A DNA stretch of 64,000 nt from Pseudomonadota bacterium (GCA_021800795.1 JAJYYO010000014.1:1-64000), one strand, 5' to 3'; shown: positions 53,214-63,523, counted from the stretch's first letter. Notes: generated from the sequence alone by a model not told the origin. Translations and numbers: made by a program.

Positions 53214-55324
53214 TTAACCCAACCAATCCCACCAACGCTTACACCGTGCCGTCGGTGTCCATCACCACGGCGCGCACAGGCGCTTCCAGCCGTGCCAATG
53301 CGCTGGGGATGCGCGCCATGCAGGAACGCGCCTATGCCAAGCGCGGTGAGCAGTATCTGCTGATCAAATCGCCACCGGCATCGGGTAAATCCCGCGCGCT
53401 GATGTTCATCGCGCTGGACAAACTGGGCAATCAGGGCTTGCAGCAGGCCATCATCGTGGTTCCGGAGCGTTCCATTGGCGGCAGCTTTGCCGATGAACCT
53501 CTGAGCCAGTATGGCTTCTATTGGGATTGGCAGGTCGCCCCGCAATGGAATCTGTGCAACGCCCCTGGCGTGGACGAGATGCGCGTGGCCAAGTCCAAGG
53601 TGGATGCAGTGCGCAAATTTTTGGAAAGTACCGACAAGATGATGGTCTGCACCCATGCCACCTTCCGCTTCGCGGTGGAAGAGCTGGGTGTCCAAGCATT
53701 CGATAATCGCCTGATTGCCATTGACGAGTTCCATCACGTCTCCAGCAACCCGGACAATAAGTTGGGCAGTCAGTTGGGTGCATTCATTGCTCGCGACAAG
53801 GTGCATCTGGTGGCGATGACCGGCTCCTACTTCAGGGGCGATAGCGAGGCGGTGTTGGGGCCGGTAGATGAGGCCAAATTTGAGACGATCACTTACACCT
53901 ACTACGAGCAACTTAACGGCTACCAATGGCTAAAATCGCTCGACATCGGATACTTCTTCTACACTGGCGCTTACGTTGATGCTGTCACCAAGGTGTTGGA
54001 CCCGGCTTTGAAAACCATCGTCCATATTCCCAATGTGAATGCCCGCGAAAGCCTCAAGGACAAGGAACGCGAGGTAAATGAAATCATGCACGGCCTGGGT
54101 GAATGGACGGGCATTGACACGGTCACTGGCTTCCATCTGGTGCAGACCCGTGCAGGCCGTACCCTGAAAGTGGCGGACCTTGTGGATGACAGTGATCCGG
54201 CCCGCCGTTCTCGCGTGCTCACTGCATTGAAAGATCCTGCGCAGAAAAACAACCGCGACCACGTGGATGTCATCATTGCGTTGGGCATGGCAAAAGAAGG
54301 TTTCGACTGGATCTGGTGCGAACATGCGCTGACCATCGGTTACCGCAGCAGCCTGACTGAGATTGTGCAGATCATCGGCAGAGCAACCCGTGATGCCATT
54401 GGTAAGGAACGGTCGCGCTTCACCAATCTGATCGCCGAACCCGCAGCCGAACAGGCTACTGTTGCCGAGGCGGTAAACGACATGCTCAAGGCCATTTCTG
54501 CCAGTTTGCTGATGGAACAGGTGCTGGCTCCGCGCTATGAATTTACGCCCAAAAACGCTGGCCCATTGGGCGGCTTTGATTACGGCGAGGAAGGCTACAA
54601 GGATGGCGGTCACAACATCGGGGTGAACAAGGATACCGGTCAGATTCACGTCGAGATCAACGGGCTGACAACACCGCAAAGCCCTGAAGCTACGCGCATC
54701 TGTAAGGAGGATTTGAATGAGGTTGTCACCAGCTTCTTGCAGGACAAGATCGCGCTGGAGCGCGGCCTGTTCGACAAGGAAAATACGCTGCCCGAAGAGC
54801 TGACCCAGTTGCGCATGGGCAAGATCGTGCGCGAGCGTTACCCGGAATTGAGCGATACTGACCAGGAGGCCATTCGACAGCACGCTATTGCCGCTATGAA
54901 TATTACCCAGCAAGCCAAGTTGGCGTTGGCTCAGGCCGATGCCAACGGCGACACGGCGCAAGGCAGCACGGCATTACTGGATGGGGTGCGCAAGTTCGTC
55001 AATGTGCGCGACCTGGACATAGACCTGATCGACCGCATCAACCCCTTCGATGCTGCCTATGCGGTGTTGGCGAAAGCGATGGATGAGAAATCGCTGCGCC
55101 AGGTGCAGGCCAGCATTGCTGCGAAGAAGGTGAGCATTCCCGAAGACGAAGCCCGTGAGCTGGCAAAGCGCGCCTTGCAGTTCAAGAACGAACGCGGCCG
55201 CCTGCCGGACATCAACTCCGCCGACGCATGGGAAAAGCGTATGGCTGAAGGCGTGGCTGCGCTGGCACGTTACCGTGCGCAGGCCAAGGCGGCACAGGCG
55301 CAGGGAGAGCCCGGCAATGGCTGA
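53210..55324 (+). CDS. SF2 DEAD/DEAH-type helicase of the restriction-like system (YeeB-like)
   Basis: 704 residues from GTG 53210. Motif I PPASGKSRALMFIALD (about 55-70), motif II IDEFHH (about 169), motif III AMTGSYFRG, motif V GMAKEGFDW and motif VI EIVQIIGRATRD (about 380-391) make a type I/III restriction-like translocase. A long helical C-terminal region follows. It has no nuclease motif of its own; the GIY-YIG gene starts within its last codons (8-nt overlap), indicating coupled synthesis and probably a complex. Confidence 0.9.
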   Translation: MINPTNPTNAYTVPSVSITTARTGASSRANALGMRAMQERAYAKRGEQYLLIKSPPASGKSRALMFIALDKLGNQGLQQAIIVVPERSIGGSFADEPLSQYGFYWDWQVAPQWNLCNAPGVDEMRVAKSKVDAVRKFLESTDKMMVCTHATFRFAVEELGVQAFDNRLIAIDEFHHVSSNPDNKLGSQLGAFIARDKVHLVAMTGSYFRGDSEAVLGPVDEAKFETITYTYYEQLNGYQWLKSLDIGYFFYTGAYVDAVTKVLDPALKTIVHIPNVNARESLKDKEREVNEIMHGLGEWTGIDTVTGFHLVQTRAGRTLKVADLVDDSDPARRSRVLTALKDPAQKNNRDHVDVIIALGMAKEGFDWIWCEHALTIGYRSSLTEIVQIIGRATRDAIGKERSRFTNLIAEPAAEQATVAEAVNDMLKAISASLLMEQVLAPRYEFTPKNAGPLGGFDYGEEGYKDGGHNIGVNKDTGQIHVEINGLTTPQSPEATRICKEDLNEVVTSFLQDKIALERGLFDKENTLPEELTQLRMGKIVRERYPELSDTDQEAIRQHAIAAMNITQQAKLALAQADANGDTAQGSTALLDGVRKFVNVRDLDIDLIDRINPFDAAYAVLAKAMDEKSLRQVQASIAAKKVSIPEDEARELAKRALQFKNERGRLPDINSADAWEKRMAEGVAALARYRAQAKAAQAQGEPGNG

Positions 55325-56531
55325 AATGAACGATGACGAACTGCTTGATGCGCTGGGTGTAGAAGTCGCCCCGCTCAAGGTCTCTAGTCGAACACCGCGC
55401 GAGGAACGCATCATTGCGGGCTTTGAGGATATTCTGCGATTTCATCAGGCGCATGGTCGCGCCCCGCTGCATGGCGAGGGCCGTGACATCTTCGAGCGCC
55501 TGTATGCCGTGCGCTTGGATCAACTACGCAAGTTGCCTGAAGCGCAAACCCTGCTTGCTGAGATGGATGGTCCCGGCTTGTTGGCGGGTAGCGCAACGGC
55601 GCCCGTGGATGAACTGGACCAGGATGCCTTGCTGGCTCAACTGGGTATTGGCGATGAATCCCCCGCTCAAAGCGACATCACCGTGCTGCGCCATGTGCGA
55701 CCCTACGTCGAAATCAAGGCGGCTGAAGAAGTCGCCAGCCGCACGCCCTGCGCGGATTTCGACCGTTTCAAGCCTTTGTTCGAGGAAGCTGGAATTGGTC
55801 TCAAGACTGGCGCCTGGATGACCAGGCCATTCGTCAAGAATGCCAGTATTGAGTTGGGAGATTTTTTCATCATAGGCGGCCAGATAGCTTACGTGGCCGA
55901 AATGCACGAGGGTGCCAAGACTAAAGATGGACGCGACAACCCGCGACTGCGAGTCATTTTTGATAACCATACCGAGAGCAACCTGTTACTGCGTTCACTT
56001 TCACGTTCGCTCTATCCAGACGGGAACACGCCCGTGGGTCGCCGCCTTATCAGAAAGGACGATGGTCCGCTGTTTAGCAGTGCGGCGGAGCCTGACGATA
56101 TCGAAGCTGGAACCATCTACGTATTGCGCAGCCTGTCCAGCCATCCATTCGTCATTGAGCACCGCGAGTTGATCCACAAGATCGGCGTTACCGGCGGCAA
56201 GGTCGAGACCCGCATCGCAAATGCGGCAAAAGATGCCACATACTTATTGGCTGACGTGGAAATTGTCGCCACCTACAAGCTTCATAACTTGAACCGCATC
56301 AGGCTGGAAAACATTTTCCACCGCCTGTTCGGCGCAGCACAGCTTGATCTGACCATCGAAGACCGCTTCGGACATCCGGTGAAACCCAGGGAATGGTTCC
56401 TGGTGCCGCTCCATGTTATTGACGAAGCTGTTGAGCGCATTCGGGATGGGTCGATTACCGAAGTGGTCTATGACCCGAAAACGGCTCAGTTGGAAAGAAT
56501 GAAGTTCAATCCCCCTGTTTCCGGCAAATAA
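55317..56531 (+). CDS. GIY-YIG nuclease-fold protein, T5orf172/Mug113 type (YeeC-like)
   Basis: 404 residues from ATG 55317. The C-terminal nuclease fold is seen from about 262: GTIYVLRSLSSHPF (GIY strand), HKIGVTGGKVETRIAN (YIG strand and Arg helix), VATYKLHNLNRIRLEN (Glu in ENIFHRLF) and the closing REWFLVPLHVIDEAV, typical of T5orf172 proteins. The N-terminal 240 residues are of unknown type. In this operon it is the only nuclease candidate, so it would cut DNA that the helicase moves and the methyltransferase has not marked. Confidence 0.88.
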   Translation: MAEMNDDELLDALGVEVAPLKVSSRTPREERIIAGFEDILRFHQAHGRAPLHGEGRDIFERLYAVRLDQLRKLPEAQTLLAEMDGPGLLAGSATAPVDELDQDALLAQLGIGDESPAQSDITVLRHVRPYVEIKAAEEVASRTPCADFDRFKPLFEEAGIGLKTGAWMTRPFVKNASIELGDFFIIGGQIAYVAEMHEGAKTKDGRDNPRLRVIFDNHTESNLLLRSLSRSLYPDGNTPVGRRLIRKDDGPLFSSAAEPDDIEAGTIYVLRSLSSHPFVIEHRELIHKIGVTGGKVETRIANAAKDATYLLADVEIVATYKLHNLNRIRLENIFHRLFGAAQLDLTIEDRFGHPVKPREWFLVPLHVIDEAVERIRDGSITEVVYDPKTAQLERMKFNPPVSGK

Positions 56532-56589
56532 CGCCCCATAAGCCGCAAGCCAGTTATTCAGCTCCGCCATATTCGTATAAAATCCGCGC

Positions 56590-59500
56590 ATGAGAATTCT
56601 TGAATACATCGGTCTCGATACATCGTCTGTCAAGACCGCTTACCGCAAAGTCACCGAGGCTGTTGCGCGTGGCGATTTTCGCGCGGCGCAGGTCAAGAAA
56701 CTGGTCAGCCTCAGTCACGGCAAATATTACCGGGCGAAACTGGATGATGCGGATCGCCTGCTGTTTACGCTGGTGCGGCATGGCGAGGAGGTGTGCGCAC
56801 TGATGCTGGAAGTCATTGCCAATCACGACTATGGCAAATCGCGCTTTTTGCGCGGCGCTGCCATAGATGAGACGAAAATTCCCGACATCGACGTGGCCGA
56901 AGCAACGGATGAAGCGCAAACCGTACGCTATTTGAACCCGCAGCATACTGCTATCCACCTGCTCGACAAGCCCATCTCCTTCGATGAGACGCAGCAAGCC
57001 ATTTATCTCCAGCCGGCGCCCATGATTATCATCGGCAGCGCAGGAAGCGGCAAGACCGCGCTAACTCTTGAAAAGCTCAAACACGCCGAAGGTGAAGTGC
57101 TCTATGTCACGCATTCCGCCTACCTGGCCCAGAATGCACGCGGACTGTACTACGCCAACGGCTTTGAACATGCAGGTCAGGAAGCTAACTTTTTATCATT
57201 CCGCGAATTTATCGAATCAATTCATGTACCTGTTGGGCGAGAGGCCAGTTGGCGCGACTTCTCCGGCTGGTTTACGCGAATCAAGGCGGCCTTCAAGGAT
57301 ATCGACGCGCATCAGGCGTTCGAGGAAATTCGCGGTGTGATTGCCGCCGGTGCACAGGGCGTGCTCACTCGCGATGAATATCGCGCGCTCGGTGTGCGCC
57401 AGTCCATTTTTGCGGTTGATCAGCGCGACAAACTGTATGACCTGTTCGAGAAATACCGTTCATGGCTTGCCGACGCCAAACTCTACGATCTGAATCTGGT
57501 CGCCGGGGAATGGCAGCCACTCGCCGCGCCCCGTTATGATTTTGTGGTGGTCGACGAGGTGCAGGATCTCACGACTGTCCAGTTGTCACTCATACTCAAA
57601 ACACTCAAGAAGGCAGGCCATTTTTTACTGTGCGGCGACTCGAATCAGATCGTCCACCCCAATTTTTTTTCATGGGGACAAGTAAAGAGCCTGTTCTGGC
57701 GCGATCCTCTACTTGCGGAACGACAGGAACTCAGGGTGCTGAGCGCCAATTTCCGCAACGGACTGGAAGCCACGCGCACGGCCAACCAGTTGCTCAAGAT
57801 CAAGCAGCAGCGCTTTGGCTCGATTGACCGGGAAAGCAATTATCTGGTGCAGGCGGTAGGCGGTGAAGCGGGGCAGGTTGCGCTGATGGCCGACAAGGAG
57901 GCTGTCCTGCGCGAGCTGGATCAGAAAGTCAGGCTTTCCACCCAGTTTGCCGTGCTGGTCATGCGCGATGAAGACAAGGTACAAGCGCGCAAGCATTTCG
58001 CGACCCCGTTGTTATTCTCGATACACGAAGCCAAGGGACTGGAATACGAAAATATCATTCTTTACCGGTTTGTGTCTGATCATCGTGCCGAGTTCAATGA
58101 AATCGTTGATGGGGTGAGCAAGAGCAGTCTTGCCGCTGAAACGCTGGATTATCGTCGCGCCCGCGACAAGACTGACAAATCGCTGGAAGTGTACAAGTTT
58201 TTCGTCAACGCCCTGTACGTCGCGCTGACGCGGGCGATCAAAAACCTCTTTATCCTCGAATCGGATACCGCGCATCAACTATTTGGTCTGCTCGATCTAG
58301 CTGTTGCCGGGCAGGTGAGAGTCGAGGCGCAGCAGTCCAGCAAGGAAGACTGGCAAAGGGAAGCGCGCAAACTTGAGCTGCAAGGAAAGCAGGAGCAGGC
58401 GGAAGCGATTCGTCGCAATATTCTCAAGCAGACTACGCCACCCTGGCCGGTATTTGACGAGCCGTGGCTCAAAGCATCGCTCATCAAGGTGTTCCGTGAA
58501 CAGGCGCCGGGCAGCAAACCGAAACAGCAGCTTCTGGAATACGCCACCTATCATGACGAACCCGTGCTCGCCGAATGGCTGGTTCGAGAAACAAAATACG
58601 ATGCGGCGAAATTGTTTGAAAAGCAGCGTCCAACCTTGAGCCGCAAGAGTTACATGCCTTATTTTGCGCACAATTTCAAGGAGATACTGCGCCAGTGTGA
58701 CCTGTACGGCGTTGAACACCGATTGCCGATGAACCAGACGCCCCTGATGGCGGCGGCTGTTGCAGGCAATATTCCGCTGGTTGAAGCATTGCTCGAACGC
58801 GGCGCGGATCGTGAGAATACTGACCAGTACGGTTATAACGCACTGCATCGGGCGATGAGCATTGCCTTTCACGATCAAAAATTTGCCAGCGGGCCATTTT
58901 CCACTCTCTATGAACTCCTGGCTCCGCCGAGCGTGGACGTCAATACGGGCGAGCGACTGGTGCGTATCGACCGGCATCTGTCCGAATATTTTCTGTTTCA
59001 GACGCTCTGGGTGCTGTTCAAGTCTCGCTTCACCCACCCGATACGCAACCTTGACGCTGCTTTTGAAACGCGAGCCATACTGGACGCCTGGCAATACCTG
59101 CCCGCCAACGTTGTATACCCGGAGCGCAACAAACGCGCGCATCTGTCGGCGCTGTTGTCGCGCAACGAAGTTGAACGCGACTACGCATATAACCGCGCGC
59201 TGTTCAAACGCGTCAGGCAAGGCTGGTACCAATTAAACCCGAAATTACTGGTGCGTCAACGCAACGGCAATGAAGAAGCCTGGCAGCCCATTTACGCGGC
59301 GCTGAATCTGCCGCTGATCAACGAGTTTACCCGTTTTTATATGTTTGAATACCTGTCTGACTGGGATCAGACCGGGAAATATTGCGAGATGGCGAATATG
59401 CCACAACCAGCCGTTCCGATCGCTGCAGAACGGGAGATGGCGCGACGCGAGGCCGCCGGAATAGAACGCATCAGACTGGAAGCTGAAGAGCGCGCCGCAC

Positions 59501-59661
59501 GTGAAGAATGGGAAAAAGTCAAAAAATCCCGTGAAGCCAAACGGCAACAAAAACTTTCTGAAAAGCCAAAACGGGATACCCCGGAAGCTAGACGCCTCGA
59601 AATCGAACGCAAAGAGATCGAGGACCGACAAAAGTTGCTTTTCGATTCCTCACAAGAATAA
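56590..59661 (+). CDS. UvrD-type helicase with RelE-like N-terminus and ankyrin repeats
   Basis: 1023 residues. Residues 1-95 (AVARGDFRAAQVKKLVSLSH, KYYRAKLDDADRLLFTLVR, VIANHDYGKSRFLRG) follow the strand order of RelE/ParE folds. Residues 130-560 are an SF1 helicase: IIIGSAGSGKTALTLEKL (about 147), VVVDEVQDLTTVQ (about 318), SANFRNGLEATR, IHEAKGLEYENIIL (about 476) and NALYVALTRAIKNLFI (about 538). Ankyrin repeats follow near 715-775 (TPLMAAAVAGNIPLVEALLE, RGADRENTDQYGYNALHRAM). The last 80 residues are a charged coiled coil. It lies 58 nt after the GIY-YIG gene and may be part of the same defence locus. Confidence 0.85.
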   Translation: MRILEYIGLDTSSVKTAYRKVTEAVARGDFRAAQVKKLVSLSHGKYYRAKLDDADRLLFTLVRHGEEVCALMLEVIANHDYGKSRFLRGAAIDETKIPDIDVAEATDEAQTVRYLNPQHTAIHLLDKPISFDETQQAIYLQPAPMIIIGSAGSGKTALTLEKLKHAEGEVLYVTHSAYLAQNARGLYYANGFEHAGQEANFLSFREFIESIHVPVGREASWRDFSGWFTRIKAAFKDIDAHQAFEEIRGVIAAGAQGVLTRDEYRALGVRQSIFAVDQRDKLYDLFEKYRSWLADAKLYDLNLVAGEWQPLAAPRYDFVVVDEVQDLTTVQLSLILKTLKKAGHFLLCGDSNQIVHPNFFSWGQVKSLFWRDPLLAERQELRVLSANFRNGLEATRTANQLLKIKQQRFGSIDRESNYLVQAVGGEAGQVALMADKEAVLRELDQKVRLSTQFAVLVMRDEDKVQARKHFATPLLFSIHEAKGLEYENIILYRFVSDHRAEFNEIVDGVSKSSLAAETLDYRRARDKTDKSLEVYKFFVNALYVALTRAIKNLFILESDTAHQLFGLLDLAVAGQVRVEAQQSSKEDWQREARKLELQGKQEQAEAIRRNILKQTTPPWPVFDEPWLKASLIKVFREQAPGSKPKQQLLEYATYHDEPVLAEWLVRETKYDAAKLFEKQRPTLSRKSYMPYFAHNFKEILRQCDLYGVEHRLPMNQTPLMAAAVAGNIPLVEALLERGADRENTDQYGYNALHRAMSIAFHDQKFASGPFSTLYELLAPPSVDVNTGERLVRIDRHLSEYFLFQTLWVLFKSRFTHPIRNLDAAFETRAILDAWQYLPANVVYPERNKRAHLSALLSRNEVERDYAYNRALFKRVRQGWYQLNPKLLVRQRNGNEEAWQPIYAALNLPLINEFTRFYMFEYLSDWDQTGKYCEMANMPQPAVPIAAEREMARREAAGIERIRLEAEERAAREEWEKVKKSREAKRQQKLSEKPKRDTPEARRLEIERKEIEDRQKLLFDSSQE

Positions 59662-59791
59662 GTCATTGTTTGCATCCGACATAGTATGTTTTCATTGAGG
59701 GCACACGGGACAAAAAATACGCCGCCACCCAATTAATGACGCATTCGGTTTAGAATGCCACATATTTACATTAGAACTCTCAAGGAAAACC

Positions 59792-60472
59792 ATGTACCAG
59801 ATCGCCCCCAGCATACTCTCCGCCAACTTTGCCCGCCTGGGCGAGGAAGTCGATAACGTTTTAGCCTCCGGCGCGGACATCGTGCACTTCGACGTGATGG
59901 ATAACCATTACGTGCCGAATCTGACCATAGGCCCGCTGGTCTGCGAAGCCTTGCGCAAGCACGGCGTCACCGCTCCGATCGATGTACACCTGATGGTCAA
60001 ACCTGTGGATCGCATCATTCCCGATTTTGCCAAAGCGGGAGCGACTTACATCACCTTCCACCCGGAAGCCTCCGAGCACGTTGACCGCACTATCGGTCTG
60101 ATCAAGGAATGCGGTTGCAAGGCGGGTCTGGTGTTCAATCCGGCCACACCGCTGGATGTTCTCGAATACATGCTGCCCAAGCTGGATATGGTGTTGTTGA
60201 TGTCGGTCAACCCCGGCTTCGGCGGCCAGAAGTTCATTCCCTACGTGCTGGACAAGGCACGCAAGGTACGTCAGATGATAGACGCCGGCGGCTACACTTG
60301 CCGCCTGGAAATCGACGGCGGCGTGGGCCCCGCCAATATCCGCGAAGTGGCCGCCGCCGGTGTGGACACGTTTGTTGCGGGTTCGGCGATCTTCAACGCG
60401 CGCCAGGAAACAGACGCAAACAAGTATGACACCGTACTCGCCGCGCTGCGCGCCGAACTGGCCAAGGTCTGA
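59792..60472 (+). CDS. rpe: ribulose-phosphate 3-epimerase
   Basis: Interconverts ribulose-5- and xylulose-5-phosphate. 226-residue barrel with [34 protein letters not shown] (metal His and Asp), [25 protein letters not shown] and [19 protein letters not shown] lies before the ATG. rpe, a lipoprotein gene, gph and trpE follow one another; rpe-gph-trpE is a known betaproteobacterial order. Confidence 0.96.
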   Translation: MYQIAPSILSANFARLGEEVDNVLASGADIVHFDVMDNHYVPNLTIGPLVCEALRKHGVTAPIDVHLMVKPVDRIIPDFAKAGATYITFHPEASEHVDRTIGLIKECGCKAGLVFNPATPLDVLEYMLPKLDMVLLMSVNPGFGGQKFIPYVLDKARKVRQMIDAGGYTCRLEIDGGVGPANIREVAAAGVDTFVAGSAIFNARQETDANKYDTVLAALRAELAKV

Positions 60473-60474
60473 GT

Positions 60475-60834
60475 ATGTTCCGCCCCGTGATGCTGTCACT
60501 GCTGATTGCCCTGGCAGGCTGCGACCGCATCACCGGCGCGGCTGATCAAAAAGTTTCCGATGCGGAAGCGATAGGCTACGCCTGCCGTGTTTCGTTTAAA
60601 AAACCCGAAGATTGCATGAAGGAAAACGACGCCCAGAGCACCACCTCGGTACTGGCCGGCTGGAGGGCTGCCGACAAGGATATCCAGGACAAAAAACTGG
60701 ATCCCAGCATGGGTACCGCTGTACTCGCAGCATCCGCGAGCGCGGCAACAGACGTGACAACATCCGCAGTCCCGAACGAGCCATCGTCGGAAAAAGCGTC
60801 GGCGCCCGAAAAAAAGCCCGGCAAATCTCATTAA
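60475..60834 (+). CDS. predicted lipoprotein of unknown function
   Basis: 119 residues. The signal peptide MFRPVMLSLLIALAGC ends in the lipobox LAGC, so the mature protein begins at Cys16 and is lipid-anchored. The mature part has two further Cys (YACRVSFKKPEDCMKEN), perhaps a disulfide, and then a low-complexity A/S/T and E/K tail. It starts 2 nt after the rpe stop and lies 9 nt before gph, so it is transcribed with them. I know no function. Confidence 0.75.
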   Translation: MFRPVMLSLLIALAGCDRITGAADQKVSDAEAIGYACRVSFKKPEDCMKENDAQSTTSVLAGWRAADKDIQDKKLDPSMGTAVLAASASAATDVTTSAVPNEPSSEKASAPEKKPGKSH

Positions 60835-60843
60835 AGGAACCCC

Positions 60844-61542
60844 ATGCCTCAAAAAATCAAGCGTTACACCACACCCGTCAGCGTCAAAGCCATCGTGATC
60901 GATCTCGACGGCACGCTGCTTAACACCGCCCCTGAACTCTGTGAAGCGGCCAACCGCATGCTGCGCGAGATGGACTATGCGCCCGTCTCGCAGGAACTGC
61001 TGGCAAGCTACATCGGCAATGGCATCAGTTGGCTGGTGAAACGCGCACTGACCGGCGACATGCACGCAACGCCTGACGCAGCGTTATACGATCACGCCTT
61101 GCCCATTTTCGAAAAGCATTACACCGAACTGCTGCTGCAGAGTCGTGTGTTCGACGGCGTGATCGAGGGCCTGGATGCCATGAAGGCAGCCGGTTTCCGC
61201 CTGGGCTGCATCACCAACAAGGTGGAACGCTACACCACACCGCTCCTGCAAGGCACCGGCCTTGCCAGGTATTTCGAGATCGTGCTGGCAGGCGACACTT
61301 TGCCTGAAAAGAAGCCGCACCCGATGCCTCTGCTGCATGCCGCGAAATTTTTCGGCGTAACCATCGAACAACTGCTGCTGATCGGCGATTCGCTCAATGA
61401 CACCCTGGCCGCAAGAGCCGCCGAATGTCCGGTATTCTGCGTACCTTATGGCTACAACCACGGCGAACCGGTAGAAACACTGGATCTGGACGCCGTCATT
61501 CCCAATCTGGCAGCTGCCCTGCCATTGATAAAACAGGATTGA
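60844..61542 (+). CDS. gph: phosphoglycolate phosphatase
   Basis: HAD-family enzyme removing phosphate from 2-phosphoglycolate. 232 residues with motif I VIDLDGTLLNTAPELCEAAN, the cap, LGCITNKVERYTTPLL (motif II), EKKPHPMPLLHA (motif III Lys) and LLIGDSLNDTLAARAA (motif IV). AAAGGAA lies before the ATG. The last codons (KQD and stop) come from the AAACAGGATTGAGG repeat. Confidence 0.93.
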   Translation: MPQKIKRYTTPVSVKAIVIDLDGTLLNTAPELCEAANRMLREMDYAPVSQELLASYIGNGISWLVKRALTGDMHATPDAALYDHALPIFEKHYTELLLQSRVFDGVIEGLDAMKAAGFRLGCITNKVERYTTPLLQGTGLARYFEIVLAGDTLPEKKPHPMPLLHAAKFFGVTIEQLLLIGDSLNDTLAARAAECPVFCVPYGYNHGEPVETLDLDAVIPNLAAALPLIKQD

Positions 61543-61632
61543 GGATCGAGGATGGTGGATTCAGCAAAATCAATATTATTATTTTCTGGCCTGACTTCTG
61601 AAGTCTGTCCTCTGTCCTCTGCCTTCTGATAC
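61533..61632. repeat. GAGGATT and CTGTCCT repeats between gph and trpE
   Basis: AACAGGATTGAGGATCGAGGAT (61532-61553) covers the gph stop, and CTGTCCTCTGTCCTCTGCCTTCTG (about 61605-61628) lies directly before trpE. The latter replaces any Shine-Dalgarno for trpE. It is the same unit as in the apbE-gshA gap. Confidence 0.85.
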
Positions 61633-61634
61633 GC

Positions 61635-63122
61635 ATGCCGCACCCGATTACAGAACAGGAATTCGACGCCCTGGCATTACAGGGATATAACCGCATCCCG
61701 CTGGTCGCGCAGACCTTCGCCGATCTCGATACGCCGTTGTCGCTGTATCTCAAGCTGGCCAACCGGCCGTTTTCCTATCTGCTCGAATCCGTTCAGGGCG
61801 GCGAGCGTTTCGGGCGTTATTCCTTCATCGGCCTGCCCGCCGATACCCGCATCACGGTGCGCGGCAAGCAGGTTACGCTGACGCACAAGGACACAGATAC
61901 AACCCGCACCGTCGATAATCCGCTGGACTTCATCAGCGCATACCAGGCGCGTTTTAAAGCGGCACCCTTGTCAGGCCTGCCGCGGTATACCGGGGGGCTT
62001 GCCGGGTACTTCGGCTACGAAACCATACGCTACATCGAACCTCGTTTGGCCAAGGTTCACAAACCCGACGCCATCGGCACACCTGACATCCTGCTGATGC
62101 TCACCGAGCAACTGGCGGTGGTGGATAATCTGACAGGCAAACTGACCTTCATCGTATATGCCGATCCGGGCGCGGATGATGCCTACAAGCTTGCGCGCGA
62201 ACGGTTGCGTGAACTGGTCGGCATGCTGCGTCGACCCGTCGAGATTCCGTTTGAATTGCCCGCGCTGCGCACTGATGCAAAATCCGAATTCGGCGAGGCG
62301 GCTTTCAAGGCAGCGGTAGAGAAGGCCAAACAATACATTTTCGACGGCGACATCATGCAGGTGGTGCTGTCGCAGCGCATGACGCAACCCTTCCCCGCCT
62401 CGCCCCTCTCACTGTACCGCGCCCTGCGCAGCATCAACCCGTCTCCTTACATGTTCTATTACGACATGGGCGATCATCATGTGGTCGGCTCTTCGCCGGA
62501 GATCCTGGTGCGTCTGGAAGGCGACACCGTGACGGTGCGCCCGATCGCCGGAACAAGGCCGCGCGGCAAATCGCCGCAACAGGACGCCGAACTCGCGCAG
62601 GAACTGCTGGCAGACCCGAAAGAGCTGGCCGAACACCTGATGCTGATCGATCTGGGACGCAACGACATCGGCCGCGTGGCACAGAACGGCACGGTCAAAC
62701 TCACCGAAAAAATGATCGTTGAACGTTATTCGCATGTCATGCACATCGTCTCGAACGTGGACGCCAAGCTCAAGCCGGGGCTCTCTGCGATGGACGTGCT
62801 CAAAGCCACTTTTCCGGCCGGCACGGTATCGGGTGCTGCAAAGGTGCGTGCAATGGAAATCATCGACGAGCTGGAACCTTCCAAACGCGGAATTTACGCA
62901 GGCGCGGTCGGCTATCTGGGTTTCAACGGCGACATGGATGTCGCGATCGCCTTGCGCACCGCCGTGGTAAAGGATCAGACGCTGTATGTACAGGCGGGTG
63001 CGGGCATCGTCGCCGACTCGGTGCCTGACAGCGAATGGCAGGAGACGCAAAACAAGGCGCGCGCGGTGCTTCGCGCCGCCGAAATGGTGCTGGACGGGCT
63101 GGACGAACAGGCACATCGCTAA
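61635..63122 (+). CDS. trpE: anthranilate synthase component I
   Basis: Makes anthranilate from chorismate with TrpG (not in the window). 495 residues. The tryptophan feedback site [18 protein letters not shown] is present near residue 45. Catalytic regions: [35 protein letters not shown] (in two parts), [29 protein letters not shown] and [22 protein letters not shown] 61635 gives the family start ([20 protein letters not shown]) but has no ribosome-binding site. 63123-63269 is empty apart from the vapB promoter region. Confidence 0.96.
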   Translation: MPHPITEQEFDALALQGYNRIPLVAQTFADLDTPLSLYLKLANRPFSYLLESVQGGERFGRYSFIGLPADTRITVRGKQVTLTHKDTDTTRTVDNPLDFISAYQARFKAAPLSGLPRYTGGLAGYFGYETIRYIEPRLAKVHKPDAIGTPDILLMLTEQLAVVDNLTGKLTFIVYADPGADDAYKLARERLRELVGMLRRPVEIPFELPALRTDAKSEFGEAAFKAAVEKAKQYIFDGDIMQVVLSQRMTQPFPASPLSLYRALRSINPSPYMFYYDMGDHHVVGSSPEILVRLEGDTVTVRPIAGTRPRGKSPQQDAELAQELLADPKELAEHLMLIDLGRNDIGRVAQNGTVKLTEKMIVERYSHVMHIVSNVDAKLKPGLSAMDVLKATFPAGTVSGAAKVRAMEIIDELEPSKRGIYAGAVGYLGFNGDMDVAIALRTAVVKDQTLYVQAGAGIVADSVPDSEWQETQNKARAVLRAAEMVLDGLDEQAHR

Positions 63123-63269
63123 CGGAATATCTTGATTGGCCGCACATAAACATGGCAGATCACGAAAGTTGTCGCTTATTTTCAAATACTGCCACATAAC
63201 GATTTTCAAAACGGCACGTTCGGTGCAAGGTATGATTAGCCAATATTGAATTGATAATGGAGCATCCTG

Positions 63270-63518
63270 ATGAAACTAGACCGCGCCATTCAGCAACACT
63301 TGGAAAAGCTTCCTCTCTCGCTACAGAGCGAGGTTTTGGATTACATTCTTTATCTGGAACAAAAAACGAAAAAACAATCCGCCAGCGACAGCGAACGCCG
63401 GAAGCATCTGGCAATCGCACTGCAAAAGGTGGCTGCCATGAATCCTTACGCCGAAATTGACCCGACCGCATGGTTGCAGGAACAGAGAACTGATCGCGCC
63501 TTGCCAGGACGGGATTAG
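63270..63518 (+). CDS. VapB-like antitoxin (DUF2281 type)
   Basis: 82 residues beginning MKLDRAIQQHLEKLPLSLQ with SEVLDYILYLEQKTKKQ, the pattern of small DUF2281 antitoxins that precede PIN toxins; the tail is basic/acidic mixed. TGGAG lies upstream of the ATG. The partner vapC starts 5 nt downstream but is disrupted, so this antitoxin is probably now orphaned. Confidence 0.8.
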   Translation: MKLDRAIQQHLEKLPLSLQSEVLDYILYLEQKTKKQSASDSERRKHLAIALQKVAAMNPYAEIDPTAWLQEQRTDRALPGRD

Positions 63519-63523
63519 CCATC

